Part shown: in pieces, positions 1 through 19,816 of the stretch
Layout: every line of letters begins with the position of its first letter
How positions within the stretch are numbered: the stretch's first letter is position 1
Origin: Apostichopus japonicus
Lineage: Eukaryota > Echinodermata > Holothuroidea > Aspidochirotida > Stichopodidae
Direction of reading: 5' to 3'
Length of the DNA stretch: 64,000 nt
NCBI RefSeq assembly: GCF_037975245.1
Contig: NC_092565.1
Location: forward strand, 7,618,999-7,682,998
Program-made: the position numbers and the translations under genes
The notes under the pieces: generated by a model
The model's input: only the letters and a program-made list of their open reading frames with translations
Database searches by the model: none
Told to the model about the DNA's origin: nothing

Positions 1-629
1 TAATGACAACATTAATTGACTGACATGTAAATGGCTGCAACTATTTCCAGTGCTATCTGAATAATTTATGCAAATGGTTAATTGCAAAGACTGTTTGAGC
101 ATGAATGCACAAACTCTCATGATATAAGAGAACGTTTGGGATAAATTTGTTCTGTCTAGACATGTTCAGCTTTCACCATATCTTCCGTTTTGACCACGTT
201 CCACCTCAAACGTTCTTTTGACTCCATGAATTAATTACAACTTTTTCGACCCATCATCTGCTGTTTGGTCAAAATCAAACTTAAAACCCTAGGAGTAGAC
301 TTTTTGTGAGTTTGGCTCTCTGACCTCTTTTGAACCCAAATGACTTTTGACCTTAAAGTTAGGTACAAGTATTAGTACACATTATCTGCCGATCAGTATG
401 GTTAAGTTTGATCAAAATCAAACATATAGCCTGGGAGAAGTCAGATTTTACATTTTTTTGCTGTTTTGATCACTTTTGAGTTTTGACATCATATGACCTT
501 GACCCTAAAATAAACCATCATCTAACTGACCACAATGACCAAGTTTGGTGAAAATCAAAACATAACTGTTCACAGTGAGTGCTTTCTCTTTTTACTCATT
601 CATTCTGAAATGAGCATTATATATTAATA

Positions 630-1025
630 GTTACTGTGTCGTAGTGGTTAGCGCCCTGGAACTGATAGATTCACACAAACCCTTAAAATGAGTTCAAGCC
701 CCTGCTAGAGACAGAATTTTAACTTTCTATGCTTTTCCTCCTTCCAATGGTGAGGTTGAAGTATAAGAGACATGCATTACTGTGGCGCAGTGCTCTCGAA
801 CTGAGAGTCAGATAAACTCCTTGACATGAGTTCAAGTCCATGCCAGACACGGCATTTCAATTTTCTGCTCTTTTCCATTCTTCCATTCCGAGGTGAGGTT
901 GAAATGTATTAGAAACGAGCATTATTTCTCAAAAGTTGCTGTGCGGCAGAGGTTAGTGCTCTGGAGCTGAGAGTGTCAGACGAACACCTTGTCATGAGTT
1001 CAATCCGCAGCCAGGGCTGTTTATT
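630..1025 (+). repeat. Trimeric tRNA-like (SINE-type) repeat, copy A
   Basis: Three tandem units, starting near 630, 776 and 938, each contain a box-A-like segment (for example TCGTAGTGGTTAGCGCC) followed about 40-50 bases later by a box-B-like GAGTTCAAGCCC or GAGTTCAATCC. Each unit ends in an A/T-rich stretch. This looks like tRNA-derived SINE heads with internal RNA polymerase III promoter boxes, not a functional tRNA, since no clean cloverleaf is apparent. Confidence 0.6.
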
Positions 1026-1484
1026 CATTGGGAACCAAACTGGCATTTTTACTTCCTCCAGTAAGACACCAAAATTCAAAACAAGTATTAAAAAAAAGAT
1101 CAATTATATTTTGTCCATTTAGAATTAGCCAGAGAAATGTTTTTAGTACTACTATAAAGCATTTCTTAGTAAATGCTAAGTGTTGCTAGAGAAGGATAAC
1201 ATTTTGCTTCAAAGATGTTTTAACTGGTTAATGGATACTTGAACATAGCTTATTCTATTTCATACCAAATCAGTTCATTGACAGGACTTTTCTTAGCCCC
1301 ACCCCCTTTTTTTGAGTTACCTTGCTAACACGCTCGGACGTTGCGTAGCTATATATACGCAGTTTTGCCTTCGTTAAGGAATCAAAAAGCGTCACCATCT
1401 TTGATGCGTTAGTGTCAACGATGAATATCTGATCGGTTTCTTAATTTGTAGTTTAACCCACGAGTAGCTGTGGCATAGACTCAC

Positions 1485-4395
1485 CAATGAAAATGATGAC
1501 TGTGATTGCAATAAACCCAAGGAGTACAGCAAAGTTGGCAAGGGCACTGAAGGGCCCCATATCTCGAATTCGCTTCAACATCGCTAAAGCCATGAAAAAT
1601 AGGAATGGAATTAAGATAAGTAGATGATAATCAACCACATGTTTTTCAGCATCCTTATCTAAGTTTGAACCCATTGTTAAATATTGCCACCAGGACCTAT
1701 CCAGACCATCCGTCAACACCGAGCTCTGGAGACTACCGCCTTCGACCATCGCGGTCGGCGTTACTATATCATGCTTCGTTCTGTTGTACACAAACGTATC
1801 GATGGACTCTTCCAAGGTATCAGCAATGAAGATGAAATAGCTGACGCAGAATCCGAACTGAGTCACAAACAGACAGGCTGTGGTCAGGAAAGACCCTAGC
1901 CGCCCTAGGACTGCACTCGCTACTTCTCCATAAGATATCGTCCTCTCGATTTCGCTCGGGGATATGGATCGCAATCTAGAAGACACGTAACCGGTCAGAG
2001 AGCTGGGATTATTGACGATTCGTTCTACCACTTCTCTCTTGCATTTAATGATCATATTACAACAGTGGGCGGTGGCTACCACGATAACCGCGATGCCTAT
2101 GAGTCCCAGCTGTGCACAGAAGAATGAGATCATTGCATCAAATCCTTTTCATTTCAATTCAAGACAAGAATATTGGATCAAAGTTTTTAAAAGACACAAG
2201 TGGTGTATAGACCTGTTAATTTAGCCTACAACACTTTCAAATTAGACATAGCCATAAACCTAGCAAGATTTTCTGGCCAAAGATAAAGAACAGAAAACCG
2301 TGTCAATGTCAACAAGTGAACAGGATAAATATTTATAGCATTATGAAGATTGATTTGTCTGGCTAATGCATATACCACTAGCTACACATTCGTGAAATGT
2401 GTGAAAAGCAAAACAATTTCTGGTTTTTCTTTCCCCAAATCATCAACAAAATTGTTACAAAATGCAATCAGCCTAAAGCTGATGTATTGATAATTACTTT
2501 CACCCGAATGAGTTAAACAGAGAACGGAATTGAAAGATGGAAATTATTTTGGAAGTGTAAAGAACATCTTGACAACCAAGAGGACAAGCAAGAGAGCAGA
2601 AACAAGCCGACTGGTAAATCTTTATTTTATATGTGATGTGTAATCTGGCCAGAAAAGCTGGAGATAAGGGGGGGGGGCTACAGCCACGAGCCCTGGGGTC
2701 AATTACTGGTCACCATGAGATAAACAATAAGGAAAATTGTAACCTCATCTCCTAATACACTTAAGAAGCTATAAGAGGACTTCAGAAAGGTGGGCCTATT
2801 TTCTGGCTCTTTACACTCTTTTGTACCTGATTTTTGTTCAATTCATATGCTACACGTTGTAGTATAATATATTGAAGCCATAGAAGGGTAGCGATGAACT
2901 CACTGACCAAATACATGAGTTCGCTGCTTAATGTTCTGACCAGAATGCAAAAGTTGCACTGTGGTTTCAATGATGTAACACGAACACTTTTCTTTTTGAA
3001 TCTGACGTAATGTATAGTGAGGGTGTACAACATACTTGATCTCAGTAATACAGTGAAAAGCAGTGTGATGTGACAAACAATAAATTCACAATGGCACAGG
3101 CCATCCTGAAAAGACCATTGACCTCAACAGAAGGCTTCTTGTACTGAATGTGAAGCATCTGAAGCAACTGTACTAAATATAACATCTGTCATTGTTGAAA
3201 TATTGTGTAAAACATGGTTTTCATAATTTGACCCCTGATGACCCCGAATGACCTTTGACCTCCACAAAAAGCTATAGGCTAGTTGTAATTAATTTGGTTC
3301 ATATACATATTAAATATGAGATCTGCCCAAGCTTACTTTCCTGCGATATCATGTTTACACGGTTTTCACAATTTGACCCCTGGTGACCCCAAATGACCTT
3401 TGACCTACACAACAAACAATAAACTTCTTGTTCTCAATGTGGTACTTCTACACACTAAATATGAAAATGATCCAACTTCCCTTCTTCAGATATCCTGTTT
3501 ACAAGGTTACGATTATCATCAAAACCAAATATGCAGATGATTGCATTGTTACTTTCACTTTCTCTTCCTTATCAATCTTTTCCCAAACAATATTAGAAAT
3601 TACACCAACGTACAGTAAATGTTTGTACGTACCACTAATCCACTTTCTTTAAAGGCAAACGAGACGGTCAGGTAATTTGTGCCAATGAATGCCTTAAAAA
3701 TATTGGCAAAGTCTTGAGCGATCCTAAGAACCCTATAAAAGAAAGAGAAGAGATATCATCCGATTATTTATCTTGCAAAGTATGAAATGTTAACCATGCA
3801 ATATGTTACAAAAAGTCATTTCAATTAACATGTACAGTTATGAGATGTTAGTCCATCGTTTGTTTGAAAAACAAATCTCCTGGTACCTAGCAGTTTCATC
3901 CGAGTGTTCTCACATGTTATGGCATAATATACATGTACAGTAGATGCCTTGGCAAACTCTTAATAATACAGCTAACACAGTAAGTTAACTTTTTGTCATA
4001 CTTTCACAACATTAATTCATGTTACAACTCTTCAAGGAGTTCCCTTCAAATACCTATTTGCCAACCAGTATTGTTGTTTGGAAAAAATGTTGATATTGCC
4101 ATGTTATCTTCATATTTGAAATGTTTGGGCGAGGGTTTCTTGAAACATCAAAATCAGCCGATATTGGGATCCGAGTTATTGGATATCGCTAAAAGCATAA
4201 CATCTGTGCAACACTAATTGACTCAATGACTTGGTGATATCACTTCTTATTGCCTGCCATTTTGTATCCAAACGGTCAGGGGGTGTTAACATGTTCCACA
4301 TCCTGGGAATAAAATGTTACCACCAGCATCCCACTGATAGAAAGATACTAGGTAACTGATCTTACCGAGTACTCCAAATAGTAAGACCAGTATCC
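1485..4395 (-). CDS. SLC36-like amino acid transporter, copy A (5' and middle exons only)
   Basis: This is a member of the AAAP amino acid/auxin permease superfamily (SLC32/36/38), most like the proton-coupled SLC36 group; such proteins move small amino acids across plasma or lysosomal membranes. Minus-strand exons with fitting phases are 4366-4395 (30-bp microexon), 3633-3732 and 1485-2109. The second exon encodes the TM1 signature with IFKAFIGTNYL and FAFKESGL. The 625-bp exon carries several membrane segments and a long polar loop with an N-glycosylation sequon (NRT) and the stretch SWWQYLTMGSNLDKDAEKH. The 3' exons lie beyond the left edge, and the N-terminal coding exon upstream of 4395 was not found. 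The frame is open and the splice sites intact, so nothing marks it as a pseudogene here. The exact substrate cannot be read. Confidence 0.8.
2110..3632. other. Intron of SLC36-like copy A with AGGTCA-type repeats
   Basis: This is the intron between the second and third exons of the copy A transporter. Two degenerate repeats near 3224-3270 and 3368-3410 both contain TGACCTTTGACCT, a direct repeat of nuclear-receptor half-sites spaced by one base when read on the minus strand. A poly-G run lies near 2669. No exon was recognised in it. Confidence 0.5.
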
Positions 4396-6439
4396 CTGTA
4401 GAGACGTAACACGCAGAGATGTGATAGATTAAAATTTATTACACAAATATCCAGTTACATTTTATCTAACTTTTATTTTGTTCTCAAAAGAAAAAATGAA
4501 ACCCAAAAGTGGAGAAACCGTCATTCCTCACAACTTGAGAAAATATATAATAAAAAATGTTAGGACAGAACCAACATGCTGTAGATTTACGTTCATTGTT
4601 ACATTCTTTATTTATATTAGCCCAGGTAGGTTCATATCCGTTTCAACACTATATTTCAATTCTTTGGCAGGAATCCCTGAGTATATGTATTATATACAAA
4701 TTGTGCACCATTGTTCTACAAATTAATGACTTATCAGTGTGATATGTACCACCACCATTTAAAAAATATATATAATTTTGATAGTCATGATATAATGACC
4801 ACTGTACTGGTTATTTAATATCTTATGGACATTATACTATTTATACACAAAAAAAAAAACTGTACAGATATTTGTAAAATGTATACATGTATGTTAATCA
4901 TTACTGATCAATTATTATTCCATTGGTTTTTACTAGTTAATAATTGCACAGAAGACAAAGGATAACATGATATTGGGTTGTTACATCCATACAGCAAGAG
5001 AAGCATGTACTACAATACTATAATGGAGTTACATACGGTACAAGAAAATACTGCTTGAGGTCAGAATAAACATACCTGCAAACAAATACTCAGAGAGTAG
5101 AGTAGTCATAGATACTACCTTCTCAGGGCATAACCAAGTGTTCAAATTTTGTGCAGCACTTTTGAAAGCTTTGAACTTTGTCTCATAAAAATACTACAAT
5201 CTCTGTGTACAAATACTGCCATACATCTCTGCACTTGTTTAGTAAATTTGTCCATCTTGTGCATAGCATTTTTTGATGCAATACTGGATGAATTATGCAC
5301 TGCTACTGTACCTCCTATCCAGTTTAGCATGCACGGTTTGGGTTTCAGAGTCTAACGACCAAGGGTAGCTTAATTCAGTTCAGAATTTTGAAAGCACAAA
5401 AGAAATTATTTGTTAGAATACATATGTAACAGTTACCTCAAGAATGCAAGTCCTGTGCTCTACCAACAGAACTATCTTAGAGATGACCATTTTCTTTCTA
5501 TGATTCAAGTAACTAAATGCAGTCATACTGTGAGCCTTGTATTATATACTGGATATTTGTATGGCTGGAGAATTAAAGGGTGTGAAGACTCGCGCAAAAA
5601 GAAACGTCTAATGCAGGTAAATTGTCCTAGTTTCGAATGAGGTGTAACAGAAGTGTTAAACACCACCATCCATCCCAGAAAATACACACACAGCTTGCTA
5701 CCGTCGGTAATAAAACACTAGTGTACAGTCAGTACATACAGCTGCGGTCAATACCCACAGCACAGTATACAAACGATACAGCGATGGACATCTCAGGTCC
5801 AGCTAAAGATAACAATTAAGGTATCACGATTCATTACTGTCTGCATTTTTTAGCGACACGAACGAAACGTCACTTGCAAGCAACAGAAAGTTAACTTTTT
5901 CAGATGGCCACACTCGGTTTGGGGCGAGTCTTCAAAGCCTTTAACTACACCATTCAGAAAACCAAAAAAACTATTTCCAAATTGTCCAAAATTACTCTCT
6001 GTAATATTAGCCTGTGGTCAATATAACTATTAGTTAGTATCCAACTGTACTTTATGTAGTGCAGAGGTGTTAAAGAGCTTCCTGTTTAAATATGAAGGCA
6101 GTAGCAACGTAGACAACTAGTTTGCATACATAATGAAAACTGCTTTCTAGTTAAAACCAGTTTATGGCCACTTTAGCCCAAACTGTGCAGCTTTCATCAG
6201 GTCATCAGGTTTTTTCATCAGGCATATTATAAGCATCTTACCTTCTGGCTTAGTATAGTAGCAGTATGGGCTAAATATTAAGAATTTATCACATCATTGG
6301 GGGTTATAGTGAGACATGAGACATGGGAAGACATGCATGCAAGAGTTGTACACTGTTTGAAGGTCTGTGCACTACTGTCTGTATTCAACATGCTTTCATG
6401 TAGAACTTTATATAAGCCTACAAAAGTACAGGTCACATT

Positions 6440-6830
6440 GCAAGTTAAAAATTATTACCGAACACTATAATAGTGTTGACTGAAATACCATACGCCTTTA
6501 AGCTAAATTTGTCGTGGAACTTAATCATCGTAAGATTGAGCGTTGCTTCAGTTCTTCCCACTGGTGGCGCCTAAAAGTCTGAAATTGTATTCCACCAATA
6601 AAGTGAAGAGCTGATGTGTGCATCTCCACCAGTTGCAGGTGGGTACAGCCAATGACAATCTAGCCCTTCCTCGTTTTAAAATCCTTGTCCAATCAGCACC
6701 ACGAATCTGGAGATATTTTCTCCATTGTTAGCGGTAGCATAATTTTGTTAGATAGTTTTGAGCTCATCATGAGGAGACCGAGATTTGCCTCTGACAAGAC
6801 AAGAACTGAGGGAATCGCCTATTTTCTGTA
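6440..6830 (+). promoter_or_regulatory. Promoter-like block with two CCAAT boxes and a first-exon-like ORF, copy A
   Basis: This is one of the best-preserved noncoding blocks between the two duplicate copies (B: about 42645-43022). It holds AGCCAATGAC near 6648 and GTCCAATCAGC near 6688 upstream of an ATG at 6769. A 59-bp open segment begins MRRPRFASDKTRTEG and ends at a strong donor (TTCT/gtaagt) at 6827. It lies between the minus-strand transporter and plus-strand DNA, so it could drive transcription either way. That it is a promoter is inference from the CCAAT boxes and conservation. Confidence 0.4.
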
Positions 6831-9753
6831 AGTTGCTTTAAACTGGTATATTTGTTTCATCACACGAATGCTTGGCATGACTTGTAGGTTTAATTGTTTG
6901 TTTTAAGAAAGGGTAAAATTGAGTATCTTTGGGGTTGCGGAGGATACTGCTCGTACAAATAAAATACGCTACGAAAAGTTTCGTTACTCCTCGTGTATTT
7001 TAGTAACAAGAAGCGCGGGGTATTGTTAAGTAATAACATTTGTTGAATCTTCTTTAGGTCGCATTTTAAGGTAGACGAACATCACAGATATTTCTTGTAA
7101 TGTTTTCGTAGTCAAGCAAATAACGAGAGAGGGTCAGTGTTAATCTGTGATAATATTATCCTTCATGTGCACATGTATACATTTTATCTACAAGTTACTT
7201 TATCATTTCTTTTTACTTTCTTTAATGAAAATGTGATCTCCGTGAAAGTCAGTCATTGCCATAATCTGGATCAATTTCACCTGTACCCAGCAAGAATCAG
7301 TGATTGAGGTCATTAATATATTATTGATTCCATAAATCATCCTCTTCTCCGATTATTGTCAATATGTGTTGAAGATTATTACTACGTTCAACAGACTGTA
7401 ACTTGGGAGAAACTGGTCGATTTTACAATACAATGGCATGCATAGCAAACAAAACAAAATACAGAAAGTAAGAAGATTTACTAACCCTACATAGGGGGCC
7501 TTTGGGTCTAACTACTTTACATATTGACTTCGCAATGAGTTTAGCCTAGGCTAGTGCAATGGGCCTTGGCTAAAGTTACTGTTGGCTATATGGGAGCTAA
7601 CTTACTGGCCTAGGCTAGGCCTACTTTGTCCTGACTTACTGTGTGTCCTAAATTTAAACTAAAGGGAAGCAATGCGATTAAACATTGTAAGATTGATAAC
7701 CAGTTGATTGAAATCTATTATCCTTACGTCATCTTGTTTTCAAACACGTTCCACTCGTTGAAAATTGTTAGGCAGTAGATTTGAAGAAGTTAATCATTGA
7801 GAATCAGGCTTGTTGTTCATGGGATCGTCAGTCTCGTCCCGTGACGTGTATGTCACTGTACTGTAAAATAGATTTTGCCAGGCGCAAGTAGCGTAACTCC
7901 TACACAATACAGGTGCACTACTGTGACTAAAACCCAGGAAGGAAGTGTTCCGAGTTCAAGTTATACCGGATCAATAGTATGTAAGCGTAGAGGAGGCATA
8001 ACATTAACAACTTTTTATTCTTACTTAATATAGTTAATATATATGACAGGAACTTTGCCACGTTGAAAAATGTTCAAATTGAAATTAATGCATAGTGCAC
8101 TGTATAATAGCAAATAGAATATGAACATGAATTAACGCATAAAATTTAACTTAAATAGCTGAACTAACAACGTGCATATAGCTTTTACAATGACAAGGTG
8201 ACAAGTAAATAACTTTCCACTCCTTCGGCGAACAGCAAACTGCGCAAACGACAATCTTTGTTTTCAAACGATGGAAAATAAACTTGCAATTTACTAACTA
8301 GTAATGGTTTGAGTTACTTTGTTACTTCTTTAATCGAACAGTTTTGGTTTTCTTCCCAAGTTATCCGATGCTCACTATAGATAACAACTCTTGTGTTTGG
8401 TACTCTCTATATACATATGAAAAACTTGGGACACTCCCTCCTCCGCTTTTAAAAGCGAACCCATGCCTTGCTCCAATACACAAATTGGAAATGAATGAAA
8501 AGGTTTAATTTTAAGAATAGATGAAAAAGGCCGAGTGAGAACAAGGATATTGCTTCAAAAAGAACCGCATGGCAAGAAAAATTTGAAAGAAGTAAATGCG
8601 TAAGAGAGTTGTTGAAGTATCCACTGAGATATGCAACCTTCGGTCAGCTCAAAACCAAACCTACGAATCTCAACTGTTGAGTTGACTTTACAGAAAAACA
8701 AAAACAAGCAGACAAAATGCACAAGAAAAAACAAAAAAGCCAATGGCATTACGTGACACGAAAATCGTGTTCAGAACAGTAATTTTCAGAAAACCCAGAG
8801 CAAACATTTTCTTATACAAACAAGTTTTATTTCCTGCCTTCAATAATTTGAATGACATATTTTATGTTACATAAAAATCATTACATTTTCATCATTGTAC
8901 AGCTATTCCTGTTTAATACGGGACCGTTTTGCAATGTGAATGTCCAGTTTAGGCTTCCGTACTGAAATGCGTGACCACTTGCGGGATTTACAAAATCCCA
9001 CGTAGCTAGCAGTGTAGATATATGTATGGATTAGGATCAGAGGTAGTGGATTAGAAACAGGGGTAGATGATCATTGATGAGAGACTATTCGATCAGAATT
9101 GAACAATGTGCGATTGATGTGATCCCTCCCATTCCCGGGACATTTAGATGGTTATTGGCTTCGGTTTCATTGAATGTTGTGAACCGATGTTGTTGTGAGT
9201 TAACGCAACATTTGCTCTTTCAGTTTCACTAGCCTAGCCTTAGTAACGGTCACACTAATTAGCGTCAACAGGCCGATTTCACGACAACTCAAGAAAACTC
9301 AAGACAACAAGTTTAAAATACCATCAATACAATTGATGTTATCAGAGTATATCTGGAAACACGTTTAAAACTGACTGGAACCAGCGTGCATACATATTTT
9401 TCACGGGAAAAATGTTTTTGTCGTAAAAATCGCCAACTTTTTCCTAACGTTGAATTGGACGACGTGATGCTATTGCGCTTGCGCAATGCCATCGGACCGA
9501 ACCATTATTATATGGGTGGGTTTGTGCTAGGTTTGGGAACTGCCTTGTGTACAGTGTCGGTAAGGTGGGTTGACGTAGTCAGGGCCGTCTTAACGCATGT
9601 TAGGGGCCCCGCAATCGTAGTAACCCCATGTCTTTATCTGGGAGGAAAACTTATTGACTAGGCCATTATGCCTGATTGAATTCGATACTTGCCAACTTGT
9701 GACGAGAGTTGGTGAAACACTTGAGAGTTTGATATTAAATATTCGAATCTGAG

Positions 9754-10026
9754 TTGGCAACCCTTGAATATACAATGCCCCGAAGGCTTACAACACCAGA
9801 CATCTCGGGTCCGCGAATTGCCCTATGCATGATGGTTACAAATTGTACTAGGGAACGTTCATTTTCAAGGTTAAAACTAATCAAGAATAATCTCCGGAAC
9901 AGAATGGGGCAATGGCGACTTAATAGGCCCTCTCTCATGTGCACAGAAAGCGACATCCTCAAAAAGATTGACTTTCAGCCTATCATACAACAGTTTACGA
10001 TCAAGAAATTCCGCAAGTTCCGTTAG
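9754..10026 (+). pseudogene. hAT transposase C-terminal dimerisation-domain fragment
   Basis: About 90 codons remain with the hAT C-terminal signature: RERSFSRLKLIKNNLRNRMG, then a run with RPSLMCTESDILKKIDF. In intact hAT/ZMYM-type transposases this segment mediates dimerisation and follows the RNase H-like catalytic domain. The catalytic part and the BED zinc finger are absent here. It sits inside the element bounded at 9580 and 11049, so it is the remains of that element's own transposase and not a host gene. Confidence 0.8.
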
Positions 10027-10155
10027 TTTCCCCAGTTGAAAGACTCAACACAAGGGTGTTAACAAATGGTGAGTCCAGTATTGTTAGGGAAGGGATGCAG
10101 GGCAACTGGAAGATTACTCTTCTATAATGTATTTCAGGTTTTAGATATATCACGT

Positions 10156-10856
10156 CAGTGGCGGCTGAACCGGTGGGGGGTGGCTTGGGGAGGGGGGGGG
10201 GGCTCAGTCCCCCAATGAAAAAATTGAGGGGGCAAATGCATGATAAGCCCCCTCCCCCCAATATTTACCAAGGCTCCGAAACGTGCATCTGCCCATTTTT
10301 CAATGCTTACTTGTCGATCTGTCCGATGCACACGTATACTATATTGGTGTAATAATTTTAGTAAATGCTGGGGAGACCCTCGGCCCGTCCCCTGGCTATA
10401 GACCACATTGTCACCCAAACCGCGTCTTCACCCCCGTGAAAAGTGGAAGCAGTGATTGTGAGTACCGGTAAGCGCAACACAACTTCGTGTTAGGCCAATG
10501 ACTTGCCTCATTTCAGCCAGTTCTCCAACATCCCCTTACTACACTCAAAAACGTCTTTGCGAGTACACTACGAGTAATAGCTACTCTCTTAAAACACCAT
10601 CGAATGTACAAATTACAATGTTTGTACAGATTTTTACGTGCAATCTGAGAAATTGCAGGCTTGAGACCCATATTTTAGGGCTAGATATTCGCAGCATAAA
10701 ACACTCGGGAAGTGCCGTTTCCGGCCATCTGGCGGTTTGAAAAACCCAAAATTTTCTTGTACGCTCCCCGCCAACCAATGGTGGCGCTCCGCTTAGATAG
10801 TCTCCACATATCATCTCCCCCCCCCCCCCAATAATTTTCCCGTTCCGCCGCGCCTG
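10156..10856. mobile_element. Nested hAT-type MITE
   Basis: The left end is CAGTGGCGGCTGAACCGG and the right end TTCCCGTTCCGCCGCGCCTG, imperfect inverted repeats. The flanking octamers TATCACGT (10148-10155) and TAACACGT (10857-10864) match at 7 of 8 positions, so this is an older insertion inside the hAT element. It carries poly-G and poly-C tracts (near 10190 and 10817) and the conserved core also seen at four other places in the window (here 10759-10799). No transposase is encoded. Confidence 0.75.
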
Positions 10857-11657
10857 TAACACGTTTGTTATTCAGCTTAAGTTTTATGCTTTATGTACGA
10901 CATAGGGAGGGTGGTAAATGCAGGCATGTCTATGGCTGAGCGATTGTCAAGGATGTCAATTTTTCACGCAACCTTTTTCGAACTCACTTGATTGAGAGGC
11001 CCCCTCCATTGAAGGGCCCAGGGCCCGGTGATCTCTTAAGACAGCCCTGGACGTAGTAATAAAGCACCAAAGTATGGTGAATGAACTCCAAATCAAATTA
11101 TTTAATGTTTTAAAAATAATGAATATTTCTTATTGTTTTTCCATTGTAATTTACATATGTGATTATCAACTTTACAGAGTCTTGCTTACTATCGTTTTGT
11201 TCGATACGGCGATCTTCGTAACAAGAGTAAACACATCTGTTATAGATCCTGCTCCACAAGAAAACGAAAGAGACGAAACCATTCAAACGCGTACTAAGAT
11301 GTGATACTTACCCTAACATACAAACTGTATGAAACGTTTATGCGCCTAAGGATATGTATTGCTATGCTCCCATACACACGTATTCACAAATAATGTGTTG
11401 AAAATGCACTGTTAGTGTTATTCTGTATCACATTTTTGTATTGCAATATGTCTTGCAATGTATCGTGCTGATACATTTGAGTGTCAATGCAGATGTTTAA
11501 TTAGAAAATGAGAGGTGAACGGAATTTCATATTTTGTTACTTTCTTACTTGTTTTATCTTTAACCACTGAATTTCCCCAATACCTCAGAAAAGGGGATAA
11601 AGATGTTCCTTGCTCTGAACGTCTTCAATGGAAATTGTTTATTCTCTTCATCTTCAG

Positions 11658-19533
<7,876 letters not shown>

Positions 19534-19804
19534 AGCTGAAACAGCACTAGTCCTTTCAGGCGAACAATAACATCTTGCACGCTAAGAAACTTTCATTTCA
19601 GAACGAAAGCTTGTAGTATACACTTTACAGGCATTACAATAGTATAGTAACTATAGATTAGTCTTGGCAATTCAGGCGTTTTGTAAATGTGCAGCAACCC
19701 CATCCTCATATTTTGAGATATCTCTTTTTAATTCATATTTTTATCTTCTGCACATATTGACACTAAAGATATCTTTCAATGTTTTAAGTTGTCTTTTAAT
19801 TTAG

Positions 19805-19816
19805 AATAAAAATAAA
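19805..19816 (+). terminator. Polyadenylation signals of the VMAT gene
   Basis: Two AATAAA hexamers lie back to back at 19805-19810 and 19811-19816, about 270 bases after the VMAT stop codon. This is a plausible 3' end for the transcript. Confidence 0.55.

Larger units (their letters stand above)
1..9248. repeat. Segmental duplication, copy A (partial at left edge)
   Basis: This stretch is collinear with 34839-45703: base 1 pairs with 34839, and similarity stops after the shared string ending at 9248 and 45703 (...cttagtaacg). It contains the 5' half of an SLC36-like gene on the minus strand, a trimeric tRNA-like repeat and a promoter-like block. By eye the copies are highly similar with scattered substitutions and indels. 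Copy A has about 170 bp near 7985-8140 that copy B lacks; it lacks two insertions found in B (41002-42254 and 44503-44880). The left boundary is outside the window, so the unit could be a whole-gene tandem duplication. Confidence 0.93.
9580..11049 (+). mobile_element. Defective hAT transposon with an 8-bp target duplication
   Basis: The ends are inverted repeats, CAGGGCCGTCTTAA at 9580 and TTAAGACAGCCCTG at 11036-11049. They are flanked by a perfect 8-bp duplication, GACGTAGT, at 9572-9579 and 11050-11057, which is the hAT target-site size. Inside is a remnant of the transposase C-terminus (9754-10026). A second element (10156-10856) is nested in it. Most of the transposase is gone, so it cannot move on its own. 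Confidence 0.88.

Noticed and set aside
1684-1899. Plus-strand frame opposite the SLC36-like exon, and its twin at 36483-36698
   Set aside because: It is the antisense shadow of a conserved coding exon; its conservation between copies follows from the duplication.
5038-5200. Minus-strand frame open in both duplicate copies, considered as the missing N-terminal transporter exon
   Set aside because: Its donor phase does not fit the 30-bp microexon and the donor GT has become GC in copy B; there is no ATG or transporter-like sequence.
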